This document shows, piece after piece, positions 16,195 through 25,115 of a stretch of 51,050 nt of DNA. Every line of letters starts with the position of its first letter. The stretch's first letter is position 1. The stretch lies in the NCBI GenBank assembly GCA_019748215.1, contig JAIEPV010000108.1, positions 1 to 51,050 of the forward strand. The letters are read 5' to 3'. Below the pieces are notes generated by a model. It was not told the origin of the DNA, did not search any database, and worked only from the letters and a program-made list of their open reading frames with translations. Source of the stretch: Hyphomicrobium sp. (GTDB lineage Bacteria; Pseudomonadota; Alphaproteobacteria; Rhizobiales; Hyphomicrobiaceae). The translations under genes and the position numbers were made by a program.

Positions 16195-17633
16195 ACCGCA
16201 ATCCGCGGTTCTGTCTCGTGCTGAATTGCACGCCGGCCAAGTCCATCGCTATCGGTCCCGGTGTCCATCGTAATCCGCCCCTGGCATTCGTCCCAGGCCC
16301 ACGGCCGCACAACTTTGCCGCCTTCACCTCCAAGACGCAAGCTCATGTCCTCGGCCGCAGCGAGACCCGCCTGCAGCCCATCCTCATGGAAGCCGAAGCC
16401 GAGATAGCTCCCCGCCAGCCACACCGAGTTACGGCCCTGCAATGGCCAAAGTTTCAACTGGGCGCTCATCGCGGCGGCGTCGAACATCGGATGCGTATAG
16501 GCAATACGGCGGACGACACGGCGCTCGGCGATCGGCGCGAACGGATTGAGCGTGACGAAGTAATCCGACTTGGTCGATAGCGGCTGTAGACAATTCATCC
16601 AGTAACTGACTGACAGCTGGTCGCTGCGCAGATTTGTTATCGCCTTCGACGTCGGCGATGGACGGCGGATGCTGGCTGAACTCAGATAGTTCCAGCTCGA
16701 CCACAGACGACGCCGTCGCGGCATCTGACTGGGGTCAGTGTGCAAAACCGCTTCGTTGGGCGCATAGCGAAACTTCGCCAGCACGTCAGCAACGGCCCCA
16801 TCGCCATGGCCGTTGGCGATCATGCGGCGCGCTTCATCGGCGTGACACGCCAACAAGACGCCATCGAAACGTTCAGTTTTGCCGCTTGCCGTTACCACGC
16901 GGGCACCGACGCCGTCGGGTTTGATCGCGACGACCGGATCGCCAACCGACACCGGCCCTTTCAATGTCGCGGCGAGGCGCGAAACATATTCCCGGCTACC
17001 GCCACGCACGGTGCGCCATGCAGGCCGGTTGAACGCCTGCAACAATCCATGATTTTCAAAGAAGCGAGCAAATGACGCGAACGGAAAGCCAAGCATTTCG
17101 TCCGCTGGCGTCGACCAGATCGCGGCCCCCATCGGCACGATATGGGCGTCGATGAAGCGCTTTGAATAGCCCCGCCTGTCAAGCCAATCACTGAGCGTGA
17201 TGTCGAGCGGCAAGCGCTTGGCGTCATTCGCTGACGCCTCCTTGAAGAAGCGAAAAATCTCCGCCGCCATGCGCCAATGCGCCGGGCTGACGAGGTTGCT
17301 CGGTTGCCCGAATAGCCCGCCAAGACCGGAGCCGGAATACTCGTAGCTGCCGCCATCGAGCGAGACCGCGAAGCTCATCGATGTCGCAGCCGTCGGCACG
17401 CCGAGACGGTCGAACAGGGCGATCAGATTGGGATAGCAGGCTGTGTTGTAGACGATAAAACCGGTGTCGATCGCGCATGGACCGTCGGGCGCATCGACCA
17501 CCACTGTGTTGGCATGACCGCCAAGCCGCGGCTCGCTCTCGAACACCGAAACTTCGTGCTTTTGCCCAAGCAGCCAAGCGGCGCCGAGCCCGGTGATCCC
17601 GGCTCCGATAACGGCAAGTCTCACGCTAATCAT
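16191..17633 (-). CDS. FAD/NAD(P)-binding oxidoreductase (amine-oxidase-like)
   Basis: The 480-residue flavoprotein starts with the dinucleotide-binding motif VIGAGITGLGAAWLL and the acidic FESEPRLGGHANTV strand, then DTGFIVYN, and ends with a second FAD contact region (WLAGSYLGFGFHEDGLQAGL). This is the NAD/FAD-binding protein usually found with DUF1365 and Cfa genes; it may oxidise or desaturate a lipid intermediate. It is the first gene of the leftward operon. The ATG at 17631-17633 follows GGGGG directly; a GTG at codon 4 is an alternative. Its probable RpoE promoter is only about 15 bases upstream, giving a very short leader. Confidence 0.9.
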   Translation of the reverse strand: MISVRLAVIGAGITGLGAAWLLGQKHEVSVFESEPRLGGHANTVVVDAPDGPCAIDTGFIVYNTACYPNLIALFDRLGVPTAATSMSFAVSLDGGSYEYSGSGLGGLFGQPSNLVSPAHWRMAAEIFRFFKEASANDAKRLPLDITLSDWLDRRGYSKRFIDAHIVPMGAAIWSTPADEMLGFPFASFARFFENHGLLQAFNRPAWRTVRGGSREYVSRLAATLKGPVSVGDPVVAIKPDGVGARVVTASGKTERFDGVLLACHADEARRMIANGHGDGAVADVLAKFRYAPNEAVLHTDPSQMPRRRRLWSSWNYLSSASIRRPSPTSKAITNLRSDQLSVSYWMNCLQPLSTKSDYFVTLNPFAPIAERRVVRRIAYTHPMFDAAAMSAQLKLWPLQGRNSVWLAGSYLGFGFHEDGLQAGLAAAEDMSLRLGGEGGKVVRPWAWDECQGRITMDTGTDSDGLGRRAIQHETEPRIAV

Positions 17634-17649
17634 CCCCCGTTCGTGTGGT

Positions 17650-17678
17650 ATTTACGTTTGCGATCCGCCCCCGGATCA
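17650..17678 (-). promoter_or_regulatory. RpoE-type promoter of the oxidoreductase-DUF1365-cfa operon
   Basis: On the minus strand TGATCC (17673-17678) is followed by exactly 18 bases and TAAAT (17650-17654). This agrees with the TGATCC-N18-TAAGA consensus reported for the Rhodobacter RpoE sigma factor except for the last two positions of the -10 element. It points at the operon start at 17633. A pairing of this promoter with an RpoE-ChrR locus in the same region strongly supports RpoE control. Confidence 0.75.
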
Positions 17679-17878
17679 GTTCAGATTACTCCGTCTATTC
17701 AGCGGTTTAAGTGAGGAGAAAAAATAACAGTTCATTCGCCGTTAAGCTTAACCCGGCGTTAACCAACCTTGCCGTATCGTCAACTTATCGCTTCCGAATG
17801 GTCTCTCCCCCACACCGGAATCGTCACTGCAAGCGAAGTGTCGTCACACCGTTGTTCAGCGTTTTGTGAGGTTGACAG

Positions 17879-18115
17879 ATGCCCTACGAACTTGTCTCGC
17901 GGTCACTTGCGATCGTTTCCTGCCTCTCGACCCTAAGCCTGGCCATGACGTCGGTCGCTTTCGCGGCCGTCAACATCGGTAAACTGAACCCCACACCTGC
18001 GTGTGGTTCGCTCCACTGCTCAGCACATTACGCACGCCCCTCGCCTCCAGGTTCAAATCTTGATCGTGAGATCACGATGCGAGTTTGGTTCGCAACCGCT
18101 CCTGCGAAAGTCTAA
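17879..18115 (+). CDS. Possible small secreted peptide, unrecognised
   Basis: This is a 78-residue frame with a plausible ribosome-binding site (GAGG, seven bases before ATG) and a good signal peptide: hydrophobic residues about 9-28 ending AFA. The predicted mature part of about 48 residues is rich in Pro and Ser, contains two cysteines (CGSLHC) and shows no domain I know. It lies in a 730-base stretch with no other convincing gene between two leftward genes. It may be a truncated gene, since the part after residue 45 looks less protein-like. Confidence 0.35.
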   Translation: MPYELVSRSLAIVSCLSTLSLAMTSVAFAAVNIGKLNPTPACGSLHCSAHYARPSPPGSNLDREITMRVWFATAPAKV

Positions 18116-18365
18116 GCACACCGACCCCGGGCTGGACGATTGAACCAAGCGAAAGCACGTCGCCGAGGTTCTGTTGCTGGGCCGGAAATTGCCTTTGCGC
18201 CGGCAGCGAAATGCACGGCGATCCTCGACGTGCGCTTGCTCTCTCCCAGCAGTGCATCCATCGAGGCATCGTTGGCACATTGAAGCCGGCTGCGAACAAC
18301 AAGATTGCGACGCGACTTGACCAAAGAAAATGCCGAAATGCGAAATTCTAGGTGTGCGCTGTGGC
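18116..18365. other. Intergenic stretch without a convincing gene
   Basis: Short overlapping frames exist on both strands but none has a good start site or a recognisable product. Just before it, at 18063-18078, lies the palindrome ATCGTGA-GA-TCACGAT, which could be an operator. This is the 3' side of kdsA, and no strong terminator is apparent. Confidence 0.4.
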
Positions 18366-19238
18366 CTAGCGCGCACCTGGGTTCGATTTGACGACGCGAT
18401 CGATGGCTTGCAGCTCGCCGATCAACTTGGCGAAGTCTTTCAGCGGCACCATGTTGGGGCCGTCAGATGGTGCTGCATCGGGATTTTCATGCGTCTCAAT
18501 GAACAATCCCGCCACGCCCGCGGCGACGGCAGCGCGTGCCAGCACCGGCACGAAGCGGCGATCTCCGCCCGATGAGGTGCCCTGCCCGCCGGGCTGCTGT
18601 ACCGCGTGGGTCGCATCAAAAATCACCGGCGCGCCGATCTCGGCCATTTGCGGTAGCGCCCGCATGTCGACAACTAGCGTGTTGTAGCCAAAGCTCGATC
18701 CCCGCTCGGTCACCAGCACATTGGCATTGCCACTGCCGGTGACTTTCGCCACCACATTTTTCATGTCCCAGGGCGCGAGAAACTGACCCTTTTTGATTTT
18801 CACGACCCGGCCGGTTTCAGCCGCCGCGACCAGCAGGTCGGTCTGCCGGCACAGGAACGCCGGAATTTGCAGAATATCGACAACCTCGGCCAGCGCCGCG
18901 CACTGCGAAGGTTCATGCACGTCGGTGACGACCGGCAGGCCATACGTCTCGCGAATTTCTGCAAACACGGGCAATGCGGCGGCGAGACCGATGCCGCGCT
19001 TGCCGGTCAGCGACGTGCGATTGGCTTTGTCGAATGATGACTTGTAGATAAGGCCGATACCAAGAGACTGGGCGATTTCGGCAAGTGCTGCCGCCATCTC
19101 CAGTGCGTGCGCTCGGCTTTCCATCTGGCACGGCCCCGCGAGCACCGCGATCGGCGCATCGTTGGCGAATGTCACTCGATTAGCGGCTGGGCCGACGGTG
19201 ACGCGGGCGTTTGGTTGTAGGGGGGCATTTTTTGTCAT
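18366..19238 (-). CDS. kdsA: 3-deoxy-8-phosphooctulonate synthase (Kdo-8-P synthase)
   Basis: The enzyme condenses phosphoenolpyruvate with arabinose 5-phosphate in the lipopolysaccharide Kdo pathway. It has 290 residues from the ATG at 19238; the frame is open to a TTG at 19256. Family blocks are AGPCQMESRAHALEMA, IYKSSFDKANRTS, VVTDVHEP, KKGQFLAPWDMKN, LVTERGSSFGYN and FDATHAVQQPGG. The PEP-binding Arg and Lys residues sit in these blocks. In related bacteria kdsA follows pyrG closely; here a small membrane protein gene and pqqA are inserted between them, and a terminator separates kdsA from pqqA. Confidence 0.97.
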   Translation of the reverse strand: MTKNAPLQPNARVTVGPAANRVTFANDAPIAVLAGPCQMESRAHALEMAAALAEIAQSLGIGLIYKSSFDKANRTSLTGKRGIGLAAALPVFAEIRETYGLPVVTDVHEPSQCAALAEVVDILQIPAFLCRQTDLLVAAAETGRVVKIKKGQFLAPWDMKNVVAKVTGSGNANVLVTERGSSFGYNTLVVDMRALPQMAEIGAPVIFDATHAVQQPGGQGTSSGGDRRFVPVLARAAVAAGVAGLFIETHENPDAAPSDGPNMVPLKDFAKLIGELQAIDRVVKSNPGAR

Positions 19239-19325
19239 GGCCGCTTTTATAGCCAACGATGTTTAGGCCAGCGAGCCCTAAGGTTGCGCGCGAAAGCGCA
19301 TCGAGCCGTCGATAACCTTAGACAA

Positions 19326-19364
19326 AATAAAAACGGCGGCCGAACCTTTCAGGTCGGGCCGCCG
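19326..19364 (-). terminator. Rho-independent terminator after pqqA
   Basis: A 13-bp stem with one mismatch and a 4-5 base loop (19334-19364) is followed on the minus strand by TTTTTATTTTG. It lies about 30 bases after the pqqA stop codon, so pqqA is transcribed as its own short unit. Confidence 0.92.
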
Positions 19365-19391
19365 CTTGAAGAACCTTGCGGTTCAAAATCG

Positions 19392-19481
19392 TTAGATCAG
19401 GTCGATTTCGGCAGGGAGGTAGCTCGTCACTTCAAGACCAACTTCCTGCTCGCGAACGGCCGGCTTGTTCCAGACTTTCAT
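19392..19481 (-). CDS. pqqA: PQQ precursor peptide PqqA (orphan)
   Basis: This is a 29-codon gene, too short for usual gene finders. The peptide starts MKVWNKPAV and contains GLEVTSYLPAEIDL; Glu17 and Tyr21 are the pair that PqqE cross-links in the first step of pyrroloquinoline quinone synthesis. The E-x3-Y spacing and the SAEIDT-like tail resemble PqqA of Methylobacterium. A strong AGGAGG lies about seven bases before the ATG and a strong terminator follows. No pqqB, C, D or E gene lies anywhere in the window, so the rest of the pathway must be elsewhere if it exists. Confidence 0.9.
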   Translation of the reverse strand: MKVWNKPAVREQEVGLEVTSYLPAEIDLI

Positions 19482-19777
19482 GGGTAGTCCTCCTGATTGT
19501 TTCGTACAGGCATTTCCTGTTGTAGCGAGACATAGCGATTTGATTTCTCAATTGCCAATCGCGTTTTGCTAACGCTTGGCAAACTTTTCGTGATCACAGA
19601 AATGTGCGCTGTTATATCATTGCAGAAATCGTTCACGCGATTGGACCGTGGACAAGCGGCCACAGGAAGTCGTAGCAAACGGGTCGGCTGTCTCCAGCTG
19701 TCGTCACGGCATGCTAAGCATCGACTCGGAAAGCGTGCATCAACGCCCGCTCCAATAAATTATCTAGGGGACATTCT

Positions 19778-20029
19778 ATGCTCGATCAATTCGCCTGGCT
19801 TCAGCCAGTCCTAATCGCGGCGGCGGTCGTTTTTGTGCTCGACCTCGTTGGCAACATGATCTCGTTCTCGAACCGCTTCTTGAACGCTCTGACGACGGCC
19901 ATCGTGTTCGCTGTTCTATTCGGCACGCTGATCCACCTTGGCATCGTGAAGCTCGACGTGACGGCCGTGCCGGCAGCTGTCGAAGTGCCAGCCGCACCAG
20001 CGCCAGCACCGGCGCCAGCGACGCCATAA
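19778..20029 (+). CDS. Small two-segment membrane protein with Ala-Pro tail
   Basis: The 83-residue protein has two predicted membrane helices (about residues 9-30 and 37-55) joined by a short loop, then a tail of alternating Ala and Pro from about residue 65. AGGGGA lies upstream of the ATG, and a strong terminator follows 31 bases after the stop, so it is a genuine single-gene unit. I do not recognise the family. The tail is likely to extend into the periplasm or cytoplasm as a rigid extended segment. It reads toward pyrG, which is convergent. Confidence 0.8.
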   Translation: MLDQFAWLQPVLIAAAVVFVLDLVGNMISFSNRFLNALTTAIVFAVLFGTLIHLGIVKLDVTAVPAAVEVPAAPAPAPAPATP

Positions 20030-20060
20030 TCGCCGAGCCGGTTTAGACCGATCGAAACGA

Positions 20061-20094
20061 ATATCCCGGCGCGCACCCGCCGGGATATTTTTTA
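20061..20094 (+). terminator. Rho-independent terminator
   Basis: An 11-bp perfect stem, ATATCCCGGCG / CGCCGGGATAT, with a CGCACC loop is followed by TTTTTT. It ends the small membrane protein transcript. Confidence 0.95.
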
Positions 20095-20127
20095 ATGTGT
20101 CGAAGTTCAAAAGCCTGAGTGCTTGAC

Positions 20128-21789
<1,662 letters not shown>

Positions 21790-21923
21790 TCAAAGCGGCA
21801 ATATCGCCACATCCACAGCGCGTTAATGCCGGCCGGCTGCGAGCCCGGCTCGTCCAGCATGAGAACCCCAAGACCAGTTGAAATAATTCCTCGGCCGCGC
21901 CGTCGTGTTGCAGAGCCACGTGA

Positions 21924-21970
21924 AGCATTTTCCGGCGAAGGGGAGACAGGGTCGTTGTCAGAAATTGCGG
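21924..21970. repeat. Degenerate copy of the RIME-like palindrome
   Basis: The 45-base segment from AGCATTTT to GAAATTGC aligns without gaps to the reverse complement of the element core at 50906-50950, with about 35 identities. It lies in the noncoding gap upstream of pyrG. It has kept the outer arms and lost most of the inner symmetry, so it looks like an old copy. Confidence 0.55.
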
Positions 21971-22042
21971 CAGGCAAAAGGACAAAATGCCGATTTGATG
22001 CCATCAGACCGCGAAGCGCTGTGGCGCCAGCCTTAAAGTCGG

Positions 22043-22621
22043 TCAGCTTTTGCGTTGGCTACTGCACTGGGCAACCACGAGATCGGCGGTTGCCGCTTGC
22101 ACGTCAGGCGGAACCATCTGGGCGACGATCTCCTGCTGAATGGCAGCGGCGGTCGCTTTCGTCGGCTGATAGCTCGTGTCGACCGCTGTTGGAGAATAGG
22201 TCACGTCGACCGTGACGACGGTATAGGCGCGGGCCGGTTGCTTCACGGTATTGCCACGCTCCAGCCGTTCGCCCTTCTGACACCGGTAGCTGGTGACAGG
22301 CGGCGATGCTTGGAAAAATTTCTTGTTTTCGACGCTGCCGTATTCGGCTGCTCGTGCCAAAGCGATCTTTTGCAGACGATCGACCGGCGTCGTGGCGCTG
22401 CCAGTTGCCGTCACGCGAACACGTCCGTCAGCGAGCCCGGAAACGCTGTGCCCCGCTGGCGACAACATGCTCGCAGCCACGTAATCCGTAACGGCGAGCT
22501 TCGCTTGGTCGTTGACGGATCCGCTTGTGAGAAGGCTGTTAGGCTGGCCGGCACACCCGGCCACCAGTATGGTCCCCATCACAAGCCCGTTGAGCTTGCC
22601 GAGCGCAAACGCAAGGTCCAT
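22043..22621 (-). CDS. Putative lipoprotein, unknown function
   Basis: The protein has 192 residues from the ATG at 22621. The N terminus has a hydrophobic stretch ending in the lipobox LVAGC (Cys23), so the mature protein is probably lipid-anchored. The rest is a globular domain with a repeated theme of Thr and Val-rich strands, no known motif, and cysteines near residue 119 and the C terminus. The frame is open to 22720, but the extra residues look non-coding. It lies between pyrG and secG on the same strand, with 290 and 186 base gaps, and so is likely transcribed alone. Confidence 0.75.
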   Translation of the reverse strand: MDLAFALGKLNGLVMGTILVAGCAGQPNSLLTSGSVNDQAKLAVTDYVAASMLSPAGHSVSGLADGRVRVTATGSATTPVDRLQKIALARAAEYGSVENKKFFQASPPVTSYRCQKGERLERGNTVKQPARAYTVVTVDVTYSPTAVDTSYQPTKATAAAIQQEIVAQMVPPDVQAATADLVVAQCSSQRKS

Positions 22622-22807
22622 CCCATGCCGCCGCCCGTGCGCTGCAACCCGATTTGGATGCCACGATCTGTCCGTCGCAAACATGCACGACCCCCCCGGG
22701 TGCCAATGAAGCCGCCGCACGTGGCGCTAAACCTGACGATGGCATAGCCGCGGGCCGACAGCTAGAGCCGGCGGAGTTTACACGCTGCAAACTAACAGCG
22801 GCGACCG

Positions 22808-23194
22808 TTAGCGATTGAGCGGGACTTCGACCGGAGCCGGCGCGCCGCCTTGCGGCTGCAGCTTGTCGAGAATGCCGCCACGACCCGTGGGCGCCGTGGT
22901 TCCTTCCGCCGGTGCCGCGGCACCTGAGGCGCCAGCCGGCCGCGTATCGAACACCGACCCCTGCGGGGCCGAGCGATTGGCGAGAATAGTCAATGAAATG
23001 CTGGTCGCGAAAAACGCGGCAGCCAAGCCGGCCGTCGCGCGGGTCAGCAGGTTTGCCGTGCCACGACCGGTCAGAAAGCCGCCGCCACCACCGCCACCAA
23101 TGCCGAGCGCTCCGCCCTCTGATTTCTGCAGCAGCACGACCCCGACCAATGCGGCGGCAACCATCAGGTGAATGACGAGCAAAACAGTAGCCAT
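22808..23194 (-). CDS. secG: Preprotein translocase subunit SecG
   Basis: SecG is the small accessory subunit of the SecYEG channel in the inner membrane. The 128-residue product has two membrane helices (TVLLVIHLMVAAALVGVVLL and ATAGLAAAFFATSISLTIL) flanking the hallmark loop LLQKSEGGALGIGGG, followed by a variable Pro/Ala-rich tail. The frame is open upstream to 23446, but the ATG at 23194 is the family start. secG beside tpiA and pyrG is a standard alphaproteobacterial arrangement; here an extra secreted protein gene lies between secG and tpiA. Confidence 0.95.
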   Translation of the reverse strand: MATVLLVIHLMVAAALVGVVLLQKSEGGALGIGGGGGGGFLTGRGTANLLTRATAGLAAAFFATSISLTILANRSAPQGSVFDTRPAGASGAAAPAEGTTAPTGRGGILDKLQPQGGAPAPVEVPLNR

Positions 23195-23379
23195 CGACAG
23201 CAATCCAATCTGGCCAATCTGGGGAAAGCGAACAGCCGGTGAGGCAACGTCATCACCGGCGAACGCAAGGGGGCTATCTACACTAAGTTCTTTCGGGCTG
23301 CCAGTCCCTTGGCCAGTGCTATTGCAAGGAGCCCAGCGCAGCTTCACGAACTGGCCCGCTCCGCCCAAGGGTCTAAACA

Positions 23380-24069
23380 TTACGGCACCGTATCCGCCCC
23401 GCTGCCGGGTCTGCGACCGGCATTGGCGTCGCCAATCGGCACCCATTGACGGATCGGCGGCGGTGCATCGCTGGTGCTGCTCTGGGGCGTCGCCTCTGGC
23501 GCCGGTCGCGCTTCGGGATCGCCAGTTGCGGCCTTGGGTACCGATCGTGCTGCGTCATGAGAATCGCGAACCGGGGCCTTCTTCTGCGCTGCTTTCGGCT
23601 TTTTCTCAGGGGCTTTACTGTCCATGTCCCGGCGATTGGCGGCCGGGCGGTCCTTGGACCCGGACGGAGCTGAAGTTTCATCGCGATCAGTGGCCGCGGG
23701 TGGTGCCGTCGGATCAACATTCGGATTGAGCTCAAGGCGTTTGGCAGCATCGCGCGCCAGCACCGCCTGTGGCGATAAAACCGCATCGCGGCAGCCGAAC
23801 TTCAGGTCTTCATCGATCCGGATATAGGCTTCGATCTGGAGCAACCGGTCCGGAGATAAATTCGCTTTCGCCCACTCGGGCCCGCGCTGCAGTTCGGCAA
23901 TAATGCCGGTCTGCGTGAACCGCTGGCGTTCTGATCTGAGGCCCTCACAGGTTGCCGAGCCAAGGCGCGCCGGCGTTGCGCCCGCAGCCGAGACGGCCGG
24001 CAGATCGACGGAAAAGAAACTCAACAAGGCCGCGCACGCCGCAGCTAACACTCGACTGGTGTCCATCAC
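23380..24069 (-). CDS. Secreted protein with disordered Pro/Ala/Lys-rich tail, unknown
   Basis: This 229-residue protein has a signal peptide (residues 1 to about 28, ending VSAA) and a short ordered domain of about 85 residues with two cysteines (ATCEGL and KFGCRD) likely to form a disulfide, and the block LQRGPEWAKANLSPDRLLQI. From about residue 115 on it is low-complexity, rich in Pro, Ala, Asp and Lys, and probably disordered. It follows tpiA by six bases, so the two are probably cotranscribed. I recognise it only as a conserved type of gene near tpiA in related bacteria; its function is unknown. Confidence 0.8.
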   Translation of the reverse strand: MMDTSRVLAAACAALLSFFSVDLPAVSAAGATPARLGSATCEGLRSERQRFTQTGIIAELQRGPEWAKANLSPDRLLQIEAYIRIDEDLKFGCRDAVLSPQAVLARDAAKRLELNPNVDPTAPPAATDRDETSAPSGSKDRPAANRRDMDSKAPEKKPKAAQKKAPVRDSHDAARSVPKAATGDPEARPAPEATPQSSTSDAPPPIRQWVPIGDANAGRRPGSGADTVP

Positions 24070-24075
24070 TTACTC

Positions 24076-24846
24076 TTATTCGTGACCGCGATACGCACCG
24101 AGGATTGCCAGAAAATCACGAGCGGTGAGGCTCGCGCCGCCGACAAGCAATCCATTCACGTCGCCAACTGCCAGCAGCATTGCCGCATTATCGGGCTTTA
24201 CCGATCCGCCGTAAAGAATGCGTATCATGCGTCCTTCGTCGCCAATTTCACGCGTGAGATCTGACCGGATCGCCGCGTGCACAAGTGCTACATCGACGGC
24301 AGTCGCCGTCAGACCCGTACCAATAGCCCAGACGGGTTCATAGGCGATGACGGTGTTCTCGGCCTTGCACCCGGGCGGCAATGAGTGAGCGAGCTGCCGC
24401 TTGACAACGGTGAGAGTGAGATCGGCGTTGCGTTCGCCGAGCGTCTCGCCGACGCAGATGATCGCGGTCAGCCCGGCGCGATGCGCGGCGGCGGCCTTTG
24501 CACGAACCATGGCGCTGGTCTCACGATGATCGGAGCGGCGTTCGCTGTGGCCAACAATGACTGCCGCCGCACCTGCATCGCGCAGCATTTCGGCCGCGAG
24601 ATCACCCGTGTGGGCGCCCGATGCCGCCGCGTGGCAATCCTGGCCTGCGATCGCAAGCCGGCTATGGCCGAGGCTCGATGAGAGAGCAAAGATGAGCGTC
24701 GCCGGGGGCGCCAGCATGACGTCGATGGCCAGATGCGCCAGCGGTCCGGCGAGGGCCGCTGCGACCGCATGAGCCTCGCCAAGCGATGACCTCAATCCAT
24801 TCATCTTCCAGTTGCCAGCAACCAAAGGCCGGATCGTCACTGCCAC
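24076..24846 (-). CDS. tpiA: Triosephosphate isomerase
   Basis: The 256-residue TIM-barrel enzyme interconverts glyceraldehyde 3-phosphate and dihydroxyacetone phosphate. Catalytic residues are all visible: AGNWKMNG (Lys near residue 14), IVGHSERR (His) and [11 protein letters not shown] (Glu), with the phosphate loop [11 protein letters not shown] and LLVGGASL at the C terminus. The start is the ATG at 24846. It is divergent from ppiD, with 269 bases between them, which must hold both promoters. Confidence 0.97.
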   Translation of the reverse strand: MAVTIRPLVAGNWKMNGLRSSLGEAHAVAAALAGPLAHLAIDVMLAPPATLIFALSSSLGHSRLAIAGQDCHAAASGAHTGDLAAEMLRDAGAAAVIVGHSERRSDHRETSAMVRAKAAAAHRAGLTAIICVGETLGERNADLTLTVVKRQLAHSLPPGCKAENTVIAYEPVWAIGTGLTATAVDVALVHAAIRSDLTREIGDEGRMIRILYGGSVKPDNAAMLLAVGDVNGLLVGGASLTARDFLAILGAYRGHE

Positions 24847-25115
24847 GTTTTACTCCCTCGTGCCGCCGACAGCCTTCCGGGCTTTGGTAAAAGCCGTCAC
24901 TGGCCTGGCCTGCCCTTGCAATCCTGGGCCGCGTGCGCTTCATATCACGCCAAATCGGCCAGTCACGTCTTTGGCTCGGCTGTGGAACGTTTTAGTCCAC
25001 GCGCCACCGGAACTTGACGCCGTTCATCATCACGCCTTTGGCGCGACTGCCCACCACACCGCTCGTCACGCACGTGCGAGGGCCGCGCCCGAACTCATGG
25101 GACCGATTAACACCG

